The notes beneath the pieces were generated by a model that saw only the letters and a list, made by a program, of their open reading frames with translations, had not been told where the DNA came from and did no database searches. Positions 30,004-39,189 of a stretch of DNA of 60,000 nt are shown one piece after another; position 1 is the stretch's first letter, and each line of letters opens with the position of its first letter. Location: assembly GCA_030704615.1 (NCBI GenBank), contig CM060732.1, forward strand, positions 21,764,001 to 21,824,000, read 5' to 3'. The stretch is from Takakia lepidozioides. Taxonomy: Eukaryota; Streptophyta; Takakiopsida; Takakiales; Takakiaceae. Both the position numbers and the translations under genes were made by a program.

Positions 30004-30589
30004 TGAGCAACGTAGAGGCGGAGTGCACTCCCTTCATGTCTCTGCCTACCGAGACGGGTAAGGCAACGAGTGGGGCGAGCCGGGTGAGGACCACGGGGTG
30101 TAGACATCCATGTCACACGTGGGAGGTGCTCGAGGTTAAGGAGGGAGGGTGGCAGCCAAGGCAGCTGTGATGGATGAGGTGGGGATTCTTTTCTGGGATG
30201 AGGAGGTTCTCAATGATGAGATGATGGGGCAGGATGAGGCAGTGTCATGACTGAGCAGAAGGGGAGTACTGCTCAAGAGGTTCAGAATAGCAACCACGGA
30301 ACGCGTCCTCACCTCTAAGCCACTGGACTAAGGTTGCAGTTACGGAGGACAATTGGGAGCATGACATTGGACCCATTGGCACTGGAGGAGAGAGACGACA
30401 TATACGGCGGTTCCTGAGGGCTTACAGGAATTGCTTTGCCTCAGTTTGAAGGACTTGGGAGCAACTGAAGGGTCAGAGAATCCGTATTGAGTTGGCCACT
30501 GACACGCCCATCTTCGGAGACCCTATAGATACAGTGACATGGAGAGGTCTTTGATTCAGATGAGGACTCAAGATCTCTGGGAGGCCAGG
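30004..30589 (+). pseudogene. Methyltransferase-RT spacer
   Basis: The sequence is frame-broken. Shortly before RT it reads ELATDTPIFGDPID (30493-30536), a pre-RT block of Ty3 elements in which a short proline-containing stretch precedes the fingers. No separate domain was recognised. Confidence 0.35.
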
Positions 30590-31800
30590 TTTGGTGGAGC
30601 TCTATGGTGGAGAGTATGCTTCAGCACAGTGCTGCAGCCAGAAGGAGGTCTATGGCAATTGGACGGAGAGAACGTATGTGCGGTGATTACCGGCCTGTAA
30701 ATCGTCTAGACCAGTCCGATAGGTATCCATGCCGACAACAGAGGAGATCTTTGATGCCATTGGGCATTCCAAGGTCTTTAGCACGTTGGATTTACGATCC
30801 GGATATCACCAGTTGCCGATCAAGGACGGCGGATAAGCAAAAAAGACGAATTGGGGGATCAATGAGCACGGGAAGGATTGCCTATACCAGTGGCGGTTCT
30901 ACCATTGGGCTTAAAAACGCTCCCGCTGAGTTTCAAGAGTCATGGACAGGATTCTAGCAGGGGTGGAGTTGCTCGGTGCTAATAGATGACATCATCATCT
31001 TTAGTGCTACGGTGGAGGAGCATGAGAGACACCTTCAAGGGGTATTTGAGCGCTTGAGACGCACGGATTGAAGTTACATCCGCCGGCAAGTGCAAGTTTT
31101 CCACAACCAGATTGAGAATCTGGGTCACATGATATATCCGGAGATTGGGGGTACAGCAGACTAAGGTAGAGTCCATTGCACAGGTTCCACGCCCCACGGA
31201 TGTTTTTTGAGCCGAGTTCGAGCTTCATGGGGTTAGCAAACTATTACAAACGTTTGTTAAGGGATTTAGTGCCATTGCAAAGGCTCTAACCAAGCTGACC
31301 AAGGGGGACCAGGAGTGGCAGTGGAAGATGAGCAAGAACGAGCTTTTCCACGAGCTCAAGGCGAGGTTGACCTCGGCGCCCTCTTGAGACGACCTATCAG
31401 GGGCGTCTTTTCAGCTGCATAAAGATTGGAGCATGCTGGGGCTTGGAGCGGTGCTCACACAGATGGATGATGAGGAAGAGAGTTCGTAGTGGATATGCTA
31501 GTCGCTCGAACACTGCTGCAGAGTCTAAGTATAGCTCATATGAGGGAGAATGCTTAGCTGCAGTGGGGCCGTGCAACACTTCAGGTTATCTATACGGCAA
31601 TCTCTTCACCCTTGTCACGGATCACCAACCACTCAAGTGGTTGATGGAGTCAGACAAGCTTACGGAGAAGCTTGCACGGTGGGCACTCATCCTTCAAGAG
31701 TATGACTTTCAGGTGGTGCATCGACCGGTTTGGTCAATCGCAATGCGATGGGTGAGTCGCAATCCATGCACGAGCCAGCAGGATGACACTGGAGCTCGGT
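30590..31800 (+). pseudogene. pol: Reverse transcriptase and RNase H (frameshifted)
   Basis: RT blocks: RMCGDYRPVNRLD in shifted frames (30677-30715), PTTEEIFDAIGHSKVFSTLD then LRSGYHQLPIKDGG (30730-30835), GLKNAPAEFQ (30908-30937), VMDRILAGVE, and the catalytic LIDDIIIFSATVEEHERHL (30979-31035). Thumb and connection follow (HGLKLHP, CKFFHNQIENLGHMIYPG). RNase H begins near 31390 (GASFQLHKDWSMLGLGAVLT) and ends with FTLVTDHQPLKWLMESDKLT (31604-31663) and RWALILQEYDFQVVHRP. At 30917 and 30940 a single added base would restore the standard reading, and the breaks sit in short runs of T and A. Stops occur at 30834 and at other points. Confidence 0.85.
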
Positions 31801-31979
31801 GGCATGGTGAGAAGGACGAGGAGATGGTCCCGGATGCATGCATCTGCATTTCTTGTATCTGGCAGCGGAAGGCCAGGTTGGACCTGCAACAGGGATGACT
31901 GTAGATCAAGTGTCTTAGGACCCTGAGGCCAGAGCAATGAGCAATGGTGCGCCAAAGATTATACATGAGGATTCAGTTG

Positions 31980-33190
31980 GTTGGACTACCTCCGCACTGG
32001 AGACACTGCAGCCACTGTGATGCCAAGGAGAGGGATCGGATCCTACACAAGCCAAGAGGTTCAAGTGGGAGGGGACACACCTGCTCCGAGTGTGGGAGGA
32101 TGGTCGAGTGAGGATTGTGCCTCACCCAACACAGCGGGCACGGTTAGTGCGCATGCCCATGAGGAGTTGGGGCATTTGGGTGCGACGCACTCATAGTCTA
32201 ATGCAGGGCTGTATTGGTGGCGTGGTATGCACACAGAGGTGCAAACAATTTGTGGCTAGGTGCATGGTGTGTGACAGGGTGCGTGCTTCATCAACGCCCC
32301 CTACTCCACAATTGCATCCTCTTCCGATCATGGGATTGGGCTACAGGTGGAGTCTTGACTTCGCAGGGCCATTGCCATGACCATGCGCCACAACAAGTAC
32401 GTGTTGGTGATGGTGGAACACTTCTCCAAGTGGATTGAATTGGTTCCATTTGCCTGATAAGGCTAGTGAGGGAGCTGCGTATGCTTTCTTGGATTGTGTG
32501 CTTAGCCGATTCGGTGCTCCGGCTGAGGTACTCACGGACCAAGGGAGAGAGTTCTTGGGGAGTTTCAGGCTTTGTGTGACAAGCCTTGATAGACCACCGC
32601 ACCACTTCTTGGATCATCCTGAGGCCGATGTTGGCTTGGCAGATAGAGTGTTTTCAGACAGTAAAGGGGTTTGCGCAAGTATGGCTTGCAGAAGGAGACC
32701 CTAGGAGATGGGACCTCAGTTACCTTGGTTAGCCATGGGCTACAGGTTCAGCAAGCAAGCATCACTTGCCTCCTTCTCACCAACTTTCTTCTCTTTGGCC
32801 GAGAGCCGGATTTGCCTACATCCATTCGTAGAGAAGCTGCTACAGTTCTTAACCTTGACGATCCGGACGTGTGGGCACGTGCATGTGAGCAGCGTGCAGA
32901 GTTGTTCAAGAGAGTCATGCCCATGGCTTTCGAGAACCTTGCATTGCACAAACACCGTGATACGTTGAGGTATGCTACCATACGTGGTGGGGGCTATCGT
33001 CCTGGGGTTTGGAGATTCAACCCTGGTGACTATGTCTATCTGCAGCAGACTGCTCCTACGACCCTGGATGTGACTGCAGGACGTGTTATTTTGAGGTTCG
33101 AGAGGTCTTGCCTTCAGGCGTCTTGGTCTTGGAGGGTCGGGATGGCATAACTTGGAAGGACCATGTGCGTAATTGTGCGCCATGTCACCT
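31980..33190 (+). pseudogene. pol: Integrase (frameshifted)
   Basis: Zinc-binding part: HEELGHLG (32157-32180) and CMVCDRVRAS (32262-32291). The catalytic core starts GYRWSLDFAGPLP (32341-32379), with KYVLVMVEHFSKWIELVPF next, then FGAPAEVLTDQGREFLGSF (32512-32568). The third acidic block near 32620-32660 is frame-broken (DHPEAD, GLAERV-type). The C-terminal part is open for 159 residues (32671-33150): FGREPDLPTSIRREA, WARACEQRAELFKRV and FNPGDYVYLQQTAP, the SH3-like tail usual in Ty3 integrases. Confidence 0.85.
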
Positions 33191-33234
33191 TCCGAATGTC
33201 GATGGCAGGATTGACCCAAAACCTGGCAGTGGTA

Positions 33235-33420
33235 TCTGCAAGTTTGAGGTGCATGTTGTGTGGGTCTGCTAAAGGGGCAGCCACCATGCTGTGTGTGATC
33301 GATGCTCTAGAGGTTGGCATATGGGATGCTTGACTCCACCTCTTGAGATGGTTCTGATGGGGATTGGTTATGTCCACATTGCATGGATAGTGGGAGTGGA
33401 TACAACCATGGAAGGCTAAC
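33235..33420 (+). pseudogene. PHD-type zinc finger at polyprotein C-terminus
   Basis: The sequence reads CMLCGSAKGAATMLC in one frame (33250-33294), CDRCSRGWHMGCLTPPLEM in a second (33294-33350) and DGDWLCPHCMDSG in the third (33356-33394). Together they give CxxC, CxxC, HxxC and CxxC with the Trp before the last pair, which is the C4-H-C3 pattern of PHD fingers. PHD fingers usually read histone H3 tails. One base missing at TGTGTGATC and one at GGTTCTGATG would account for the frame changes. It follows integrase, the place where chromoviruses carry a chromodomain, so a chromatin-targeting role is inferred. Confidence 0.7.
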
Positions 33421-33640
33421 AAGAAACGCAAGGTCCAGCTACTAGGAGACCTTGAATACACGAGGTCCTGGCTCAAGTTCACAGATTGCAAGATGGCGAC
33501 TAACGATGGGGCTACTCTTGTACCCGGCCTCTTGGTCTATAGAGTTTGAGTGCAATAGGGGCAGTGATAGAGGACTTAGTACGGCTGTGGCTATTACATC
33601 TTGTAGCTATCTGGAGGTAGAGGGACCTACCCACCAGCTA

Positions 33641-33650
33641 GGGGGGCGAT
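33641..33650 (+). promoter_or_regulatory. Polypurine tract
   Basis: AGCTAGGGGGGCGAT ends directly before TGTGGCAGAC. A G-rich tract followed by TG is the normal plus-strand primer and 3' LTR start. This suggests that the Ty3 element's own LTR begins at 33651 rather than at 33738. Confidence 0.6.
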
Positions 33651-33736
33651 TGTGGCAGACTACTTTATTGTGCACATATGTGTGGTGTGGTTTGGACAGT
33701 GATGTAGTTGTGTAGCGATATGTATGCGTACGACAG
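33651..33736 (+). repeat. 86-bp unit, copy 1 (left of the right LTR)
   Basis: Runs from TGTGGCAGACTACTTTATTG to GCGTACGACAG and is repeated at 34095-34180 with a few differences. It begins TG and ends ACGACAG, just after the polypurine tract. Confidence 0.85.
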
Positions 33737-33737
33737 C

Positions 33738-34093
33738 TGTCAAGTTAAATAAGCACAGTGTGAAAACAGCTAGAATAAAACTAGTTATTTGTATTTAACA
33801 CTTGGATTTAGGTCAAGTGTTAAATCAGGTGTCAAGTTTAGTTTGACACCTGGTCCGTCTTATCTTCACGAGAGCGGCAGTCGTGCGGCTCATCTCTCTC
33901 GAGTTGAGCCTACGCGACCGAGCTCCTTCATTCTTGAGATCTGAGTGTGCTTATGATGGGAGTGTAGGTCGTTGTGGGGTGGAGTCCCCATAGCTTGGGG
34001 TGCCCCTGGCTCGACTATTATTTCAAAGAGTGATGTTGAGGGATTTCATATTTCTGGTGTTGAGAGTGTGTGTCCTTTCAAGCTTTCTTATCA
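33738..34093 (+). repeat. 356-bp LTR-like repeat, right copy
   Basis: Same length as the left copy, with two differences seen, and the same TGTCAAG start and TTATCA end. No purine tract directly precedes it. It is flanked on both sides by the 86-bp unit. Confidence 0.85.
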
Positions 34094-34094
34094 T

Positions 34095-34180
34095 TGTGGC
34101 AGACTACTTTATTGTGCACATATGTGTGGTGTGGTTTGGACAACGATGTAGTTGTGTAGCGATATGTATGCGCACGACAG
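34095..34180 (+). repeat. 86-bp unit, copy 2 (right of the right LTR)
   Basis: Repeats 33651-33736 with changes such as GGACAACGATG for GGACAGTGATG and GCGCACG for GCGTACG. Sequence to its right is unrelated to the element. Confidence 0.85.
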
Positions 34181-34187
34181 ACCCCTT

Positions 34188-34356
34188 GACTGTGTGCGCC
34201 AGCGCACTCAATTTTTGGTCTGTCCACCCAGGCCCTACTTACAAGCCAGGGTAGGTGTGATTCAGTAGAGGATCGAATGTTCGTATGTAGAATGAAAGCT
34301 TGGGAAACACAGAAGTGCCCACCCCTTTACTGAGTGCGTCAGCACACACAGTTTTG
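34188..34356. repeat. Two dispersed hairpin repeats (copies 2 and 3)
   Basis: Copy at 34188-34216: arms around TGTGTGCG and CGCACTCA. Copy at 34329-34356: TACTGAGTGCG, loop, CACACACAGTTTT. Both are imperfect members of the 36282-37569 family. Confidence 0.65.
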
Positions 34357-34445
34357 GGACTGTGTATTCAACAGAGTAGGGCTGCAACAACATCGAAACT
34401 TCGTGAGATAGGAACGAAGGGTGGAAAAAGAGTGTCAAGACAAAC

Positions 34446-37400
34446 CTGTATAGAACCCTCTTCATGGCCTGTTCTGATCCATGTTGCTGCTCGAAGTTGT
34501 TAGTGCGCGAGATGCCTCCCTCTTTGGCAAACTCCCTGAAGAAGCAAGTGCCGAAGCAAGCTGCTTTCCACTGGCGGACATAGTCTTCTAGAGTATCCGT
34601 CGGTGGAGTCATAGTTATCTTGTAATCATTTAGCTGCTTCTCCAGGACCAGCTGTGCTCGAGCCTCTATCTGCACAAGAACAGATTTACAATTCAGAGAA
34701 CAGATTTTTAAGAACAGTAAGTGACTTTTCCCAGTGCAATGCAGTTTTGCAGTGGAAATGGAAAGGCGAGAGGAAAAAACATGTGCCCAGTACGTGGCTT
34801 TGTGCAGCCACATATCGAGAACATGGTCACTGAATTGCTTTATGACTCCTGTTTCCTTGTTCTTCTCACTCTTCGGAAAGCAGTGGTTATCTTTCACTGT
34901 TGGGTCGGCGTTCCAAATCTCAAGCCATTTCACTTTCACCTCTGGCTCCACTACGGCAATGGACAAGCGATGAAGCTTCTCCTACATCATTTCGGGCTTG
35001 GTGTTCACGTTCTAGTGGATCCTGACCTGATTCAAGAACTCTGGGCCAAAAGTAGGGTCGGCTATTCTGAGTTGTTTTACGAACGCGCTCATGTAGTGCC
35101 TCTTCGCCACCTCAATCTCCTTGTTCAATAGATTCTTCCACTCCTTTTGAGGATCGCTCCCTTGGGTCTTTTTTGGCATAGTACTCTGCTTTCCCTTTCT
35201 CTCCAGCCTCCGCAATCTCTTGCTGAACATTCCAGTATACAACGTATTAGTCAACTGGTTTTTTGAATGAACAAGTAGACAGAGCTAGGGAAGGAATACT
35301 TACAGCGTACATGTAGTCACAGAAAGCCTCCCTAGTCAGCTTGTACCATGTGTCAGCGGATTTGGAGGTCTCGCACTTCTTGTAAGCCTCAACACTGATA
35401 AGGTTTTTGAAGGTGACCAGTGGCATTTGGCCCACCTTCTGTATCCTGAATAGAGTGTGGACCAAATTTGTCGTCACGTGTACACTTTCGGTTCCCCTGC
35501 AGTCCCACACAAACACTATGACTTCCTCCTTACCAGGAAATACAAAACTGACAGAACAAATCGGAGAGTTCTGATGGCATGAAGGGTGAGCATTATACTT
35601 ACTTGTTGATGTCATGCATAGCCGTCAGAAGTGCTGAGACATTTCCTTTCGGATCCAGCACCATGGACGCCACAAGGTAGTGCCAGTCCTCGTCTGTGCT
35701 ATGATATTTGTTTATGACATTCATCCAGGCCATGAAACGTGATTGCCATCCCATATATGAAACATTTTCCCGGAGAACACCTATGTGGACAGTCTCCTCG
35801 AAATCTGGGCTTCGAACTCCTTGTTTACTTCTCGTCATATTGGATCCCAGCTTTTCACAATTGACTCGTCCACCAAGACCTCCTTTCCACTGGCATCGCA
35901 CAAGGACACGTAAAACACCGAAGACCCCTCTACGTATCCATGACTAAAATCTTGCTCCAACTTGGACACATCCCCGGTCAGGGCAGGTTGAGCGATTGGC
36001 ATTGATATTAGGCGGCAGAGAGGGATCATAATCTTGCCTCCAGGTACCTGCATAGACTTGATCACCTGCGCGGAATTGACCTTCTGGTACACGAGGACCT
36101 TTGCCGCTCGCTCTTCGTAGAAATGATCGTCTTCTTCAACAGGCTTCTCAGTCACTTCCTCCTGCTGCTGCTGCTGCTTCTCAGACTGTAATCCTTTTCT
36201 TTTCCTCCCAGGCTACACCTCCCACAATTACAGCCTTTCCATCATTCCACAGCTACATTTTCCTGATCTGGCACCTACAAGAATTGAGTGTGGTGGTGCA
36301 CTCACTTTCGAGACTGACAAAGGATCGGAACAGACAAACGTCATCTCTCCAAAACTACATACATAACCCTCATTTCTTGTCAACCGGAATTGAGTGCGGT
36401 GGCGCACTCATTTTTTGGACACCTTCCATGACATCTATGAAATCATGTTCATTGCAGGCACTCCATCTCTACTCAGTCAATGGCTCCTTTGTCACTTCCT
36501 CTTCCAGATAGTGTGCTTTATTCTAGAGGCAAAAACTGAGTGCGCCACCACACTCAAAACTGTACAAATATATATTCAGTTAAAAACCGGATTCCAAATC
36601 AACTTCGACTTACATACTGTCTTCAAATATCTGCGAGTCCACTGTTAAAACTGAGTGTGCCACCACACTCAGTTTCCAGGGTGTTCTGATGTTCTTCCCA
36701 TAACTAAAAAAGAATGCTTTCCAATTTCCACAATCATTTTCACCTTATAGTTCATCTCAGACATCATCAAATCAACCATCTACAGGTGCTCAAAAAACTG
36801 AGTGCGGTGGCGCACTCATTTCTGGGAGCCCTCCACTTTGTCTGCCTGCTTTCTGTTGCGAGCACACTAGGGTCTTTACCTCTGTCCACGAAGATGGTCG
36901 ACCTCACCTCAGACTTGAGTGCGCCACCGCACTCAGTTTCAAGGTTATCGTTTTTGTCTATCTGAAAACTCAAAAGAGATCTCACTTTGAATGAAACACA
37001 CTTTCTAACTATCGTTTCACCTCTCTCATAAGCAAACTGACCATTCTATGGTGATCCGAAACTGAGTGCGGTGGCGCACTCAGTTCTGGGAGCCCTCCAT
37101 TCTGTCTTCCTACTTCTATTTTGAGTTCATCGGGGTCTTCACGTCTGTCCAAAAAGATCGTCGATTGCCAACGCACTCAATTTCCAGGTTAGACTTAATG
37201 TGATTCTCATAACTCATAAGAGATCTCACTATAGAATAAACACACTTTCTATCTACCGTTCACCTCAGTCAATAGCAACTCAATGATTCCATGGTGCTCA
37301 TAAATTGAGTGATGTGGCACACTCAGTTCTGGGTGACCACTCCACTGTCTCTCGGACCTAAACTGATCACCTTCCTCTTTCCCTAATGCCCTAGCGATCG

Positions 37401-37860
37401 CCTAGCATCCAGTTGAAATGAGTGCGCCACCGCACTCAGTTTTCCCGTGTCCCTCTCAGGGGCTTCCATTGCAGATCCTGCTGCCTCTAAGACTTACGTA
37501 TTCACCTCGGCCCACAATGGAAGTGATAGAGCTCCCCTCAAAACTGAGTGCGGTGCCGCACTCAATTTTCAGGGGATCTCTTGTATCCTGTCTATGCACT
37601 TGGTGCGACAGTCAAGCGAGATTCATGCAGATTGGGAGAAGGATCACCCTGGGTTTCATGACACCACTTCCAGATGCCTCTTCTTGCTGCGTCCTCACCG
37701 CCTCCTTTGGTGTCGCTTCTTTCTCATCGACGGTGGCGGTGTCAATGTCCATGTCATGCACAATGGTCTCCCCTTCCCTTCTTCCCTCCATTTCAGGCTG
37801 GACCTCCTCTGTCATCTGTTGTGATTCCTGAGTTGACGTATCCAGCTTGACTAACAACAA
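34446..37860 (-). CDS. Multi-exon gene of unknown function
   Basis: Exons on the minus strand include 37860-37612 (acidic, Gln/Glu-rich), 36223-35835 (a KQQQQQEE run, then EERAAKVLVYQKVNSAQVIK, VPGGKIMIPLCRLISMPIAQ and GSSVFYVSLCDASGKEVLVD), 35800-35599 (GWQSRFMAWMNVINKYHSTD, VASMVLDPKGNVSALLTAMH), 35600-35250, 35200-35030 (EWKNLLNKEIEVAKRHYM), 34980-34794 and 34669-34446. GT-AG introns are clear at 34670-34793, at about 34985-35030 (very short), and before 36223. VLDPKGNVSALLTAMHDINK and similar blocks look like a conserved multicopy family of the same genome. I know no function for it. A frame change near 35838 may be an intron or an error. The 3' exons seem lost where the retroelement complex ends (below 34430). 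The intron between the first two exons holds the hairpin array. Confidence 0.5.
36282..37569. repeat. Array of 11 hairpin repeats in an intron
   Basis: Near-palindromes of about 26 bases start at 36282, 36388, 36534, 36649, 36797, 36913, 37060, 37164 (half), 37302, 37416 and 37541. The ideal form has arms AACTGAGTGCG and CGCACTCAGTT round a 4-base loop. The loop reads GGTGGC-like or GCCACC-like, that is, copies lie in both orientations, often alternating. Spacing is 104-150 bases. The DNA between copies is itself partly repeated (GGGAGCCCTCCA... near 36826 and 37088), giving a higher-order period of about 240-262 bases. Changes in one arm are often matched in the other. Confidence 0.85.
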
Positions 37861-37965
37861 TAGAGAAAGTAAGGAACCCTCTTAAGCCGTCAGTTATTCA
37901 TGTGGTTAAGAACGTGCGTGTCTGCCTTCTAACCCCCCAAATGGATCGCTCTCACTGGTTGCGGT

Positions 37966-38304
37966 TTATTGGGCGCCCCTAATGCCATCAATAAGGCAGT
38001 TTTCTTCAAATGTGGATGTTTGGTGATTTGGATGAAATAATATTGCGCACATGAGACATGTCATCGCCCTATCATACACGGATTTTGCCTTCTTCGAAAC
38101 GAAAACATACATAATGTCGGGAACGCCATGTCCACGTTCATCCGGCGTCGGATATTTCCCGGTTTTGGCACTCAATGCACTGTCCGGGTTCACGTTGTGG
38201 AACGCCGCAAAACGCAAATTGGATTGCCATATCCAAGATGGCGCCGTCTTTTCCCGGTGGTGTAACACTGACAAAATAAATAGTTTTGTTCCCTTCTCCA
38301 TCAA
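37966..38304 (-). CDS. Hypothetical protein fragment
   Basis: An open frame of 112 residues with SWIWQSNLRFAAFHNVNPDS, then GKYPTPDERGHGVPDIMYVF and SVYDRAMTCLMCAILFHPNH. The balanced composition suggests real coding sequence. I recognise no family. It could be a further upstream exon of the unknown gene at 34.4-37.9 kb, which has the same direction. Confidence 0.3.
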   Translation of the reverse strand: MMEKGTKLFILSVLHHREKTAPSWIWQSNLRFAAFHNVNPDSALSAKTGKYPTPDERGHGVPDIMYVFVSKKAKSVYDRAMTCLMCAILFHPNHQTSTFEENCLIDGIRGAQ

Positions 38305-38639
38305 TTTGGCAACTGCTCAACTATTTTGGCGGTGTGGTTCAATACCCTTGACCGTTATTGGTTAATGTGTGGGGCCAATTGTACAACTGCCTCTTGCCTT
38401 AGCAAACACTTTTGGGATGTGGCAATCGCCTCCGGAAGGTTTTTACCTGTTAACGTCGCACAGTTGTATTGGTACTCACCATTGTATGTTCACCACATGG
38501 CTTCTCCTAATGACGTGGCCTTCGCCGAGTTTTAGTATATGTCAAGGACGAGAACATGACTGAACACAAACTAGAGATCAGATTAGAGGTACAAGACTAG
38601 ACAAGAAGTCAAGGCCAGCGTGGCCGAATGCATGATGAG

Positions 38640-39170
38640 TAAATATGAATCAAGACGATCTTTATAACAATGAACAAGAGTACAAGATATTGGAACACGA
38701 CTTGAATACTGGAAATGCTGGAAAGTGGACTGGAGTACCAGATACTGGAAACTGGGCTAGGGTACTGGGAACTGGACTGGAATACTGGGAACTGGAAACA
38801 AAAGTTGCTTGAACTGGTGTTGGCGAGACTGAAGAGTGTCCAGTCTCGCCTCCTATATATACTGGCTATTAAGAAGCTTCCCCTATGGAGGTTGCTTGCT
38901 GGAGAAGTTTCCAAGATTAAACAAAGGTTTCTTGATGGAGAAGCTTCCTTAAACAAAGGAGGTATCTTGATGGAGAAGTTTCCTCCAAATGAAGCTTTCT
39001 GAGCACTTTCCCAAGTTACTCTTGGTAATTTGATAAACTCTCGGTAACTTGATAAGTAATGATAAATCATGGTAGATCATAGTAAATCACGGTAAGTCAT
39101 GGTAATTTTTGGTAACATGATATCTTGGTAACTTCTGGTATTTACTCCTGGTAAGTTCCTCTGGGCTATG
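38640..39170. repeat. Simple tandem repeats, no gene
   Basis: Positions 38700-38805 repeat a TACTGGGAACTGGACTGGAA-like unit. Positions 39020-39155 repeat GGTAA/CATGGTAA words. Between them, GATGGAGAAG(C/T)TTCC is repeated three times (38900-38990). These look like local slippage repeats. Confidence 0.6.
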
Positions 39171-39189
39171 TCCGTGACAGTATACTGAA

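Larger units (their letters stand above)
22297..34180 (+). mobile_element. LTR-flanked composite with methyltransferase/PHD Ty3/Gypsy element
   Basis: Two 356-bp direct repeats (22297-22652 and 33738-34093), each TG...CA, differ at two sites that I found. Between them lie a self-complementary primer-type site, fragments of two cellular-type genes, and a plus-strand Ty3/Gypsy coding region: gag, protease-like region, C5 cytosine methyltransferase, RT, RNase H, integrase, PHD finger. A polypurine tract (33641-33650) precedes an 86-bp unit (33651-33736) that is repeated after the right 356-bp repeat (34095-34180). No short target-site duplication was found. The composite may be one element that captured genes, or nested elements. 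Confidence 0.7.

Noticed and set aside
36282-37569. CRISPR-like look of short palindromic repeats at regular spacing
   Set aside because: The repeats vary in sequence and orientation, spacing is 104-150 bases, the DNA between them is itself partly repeated, there are no cas genes, and the setting is an intron of a eukaryotic gene.
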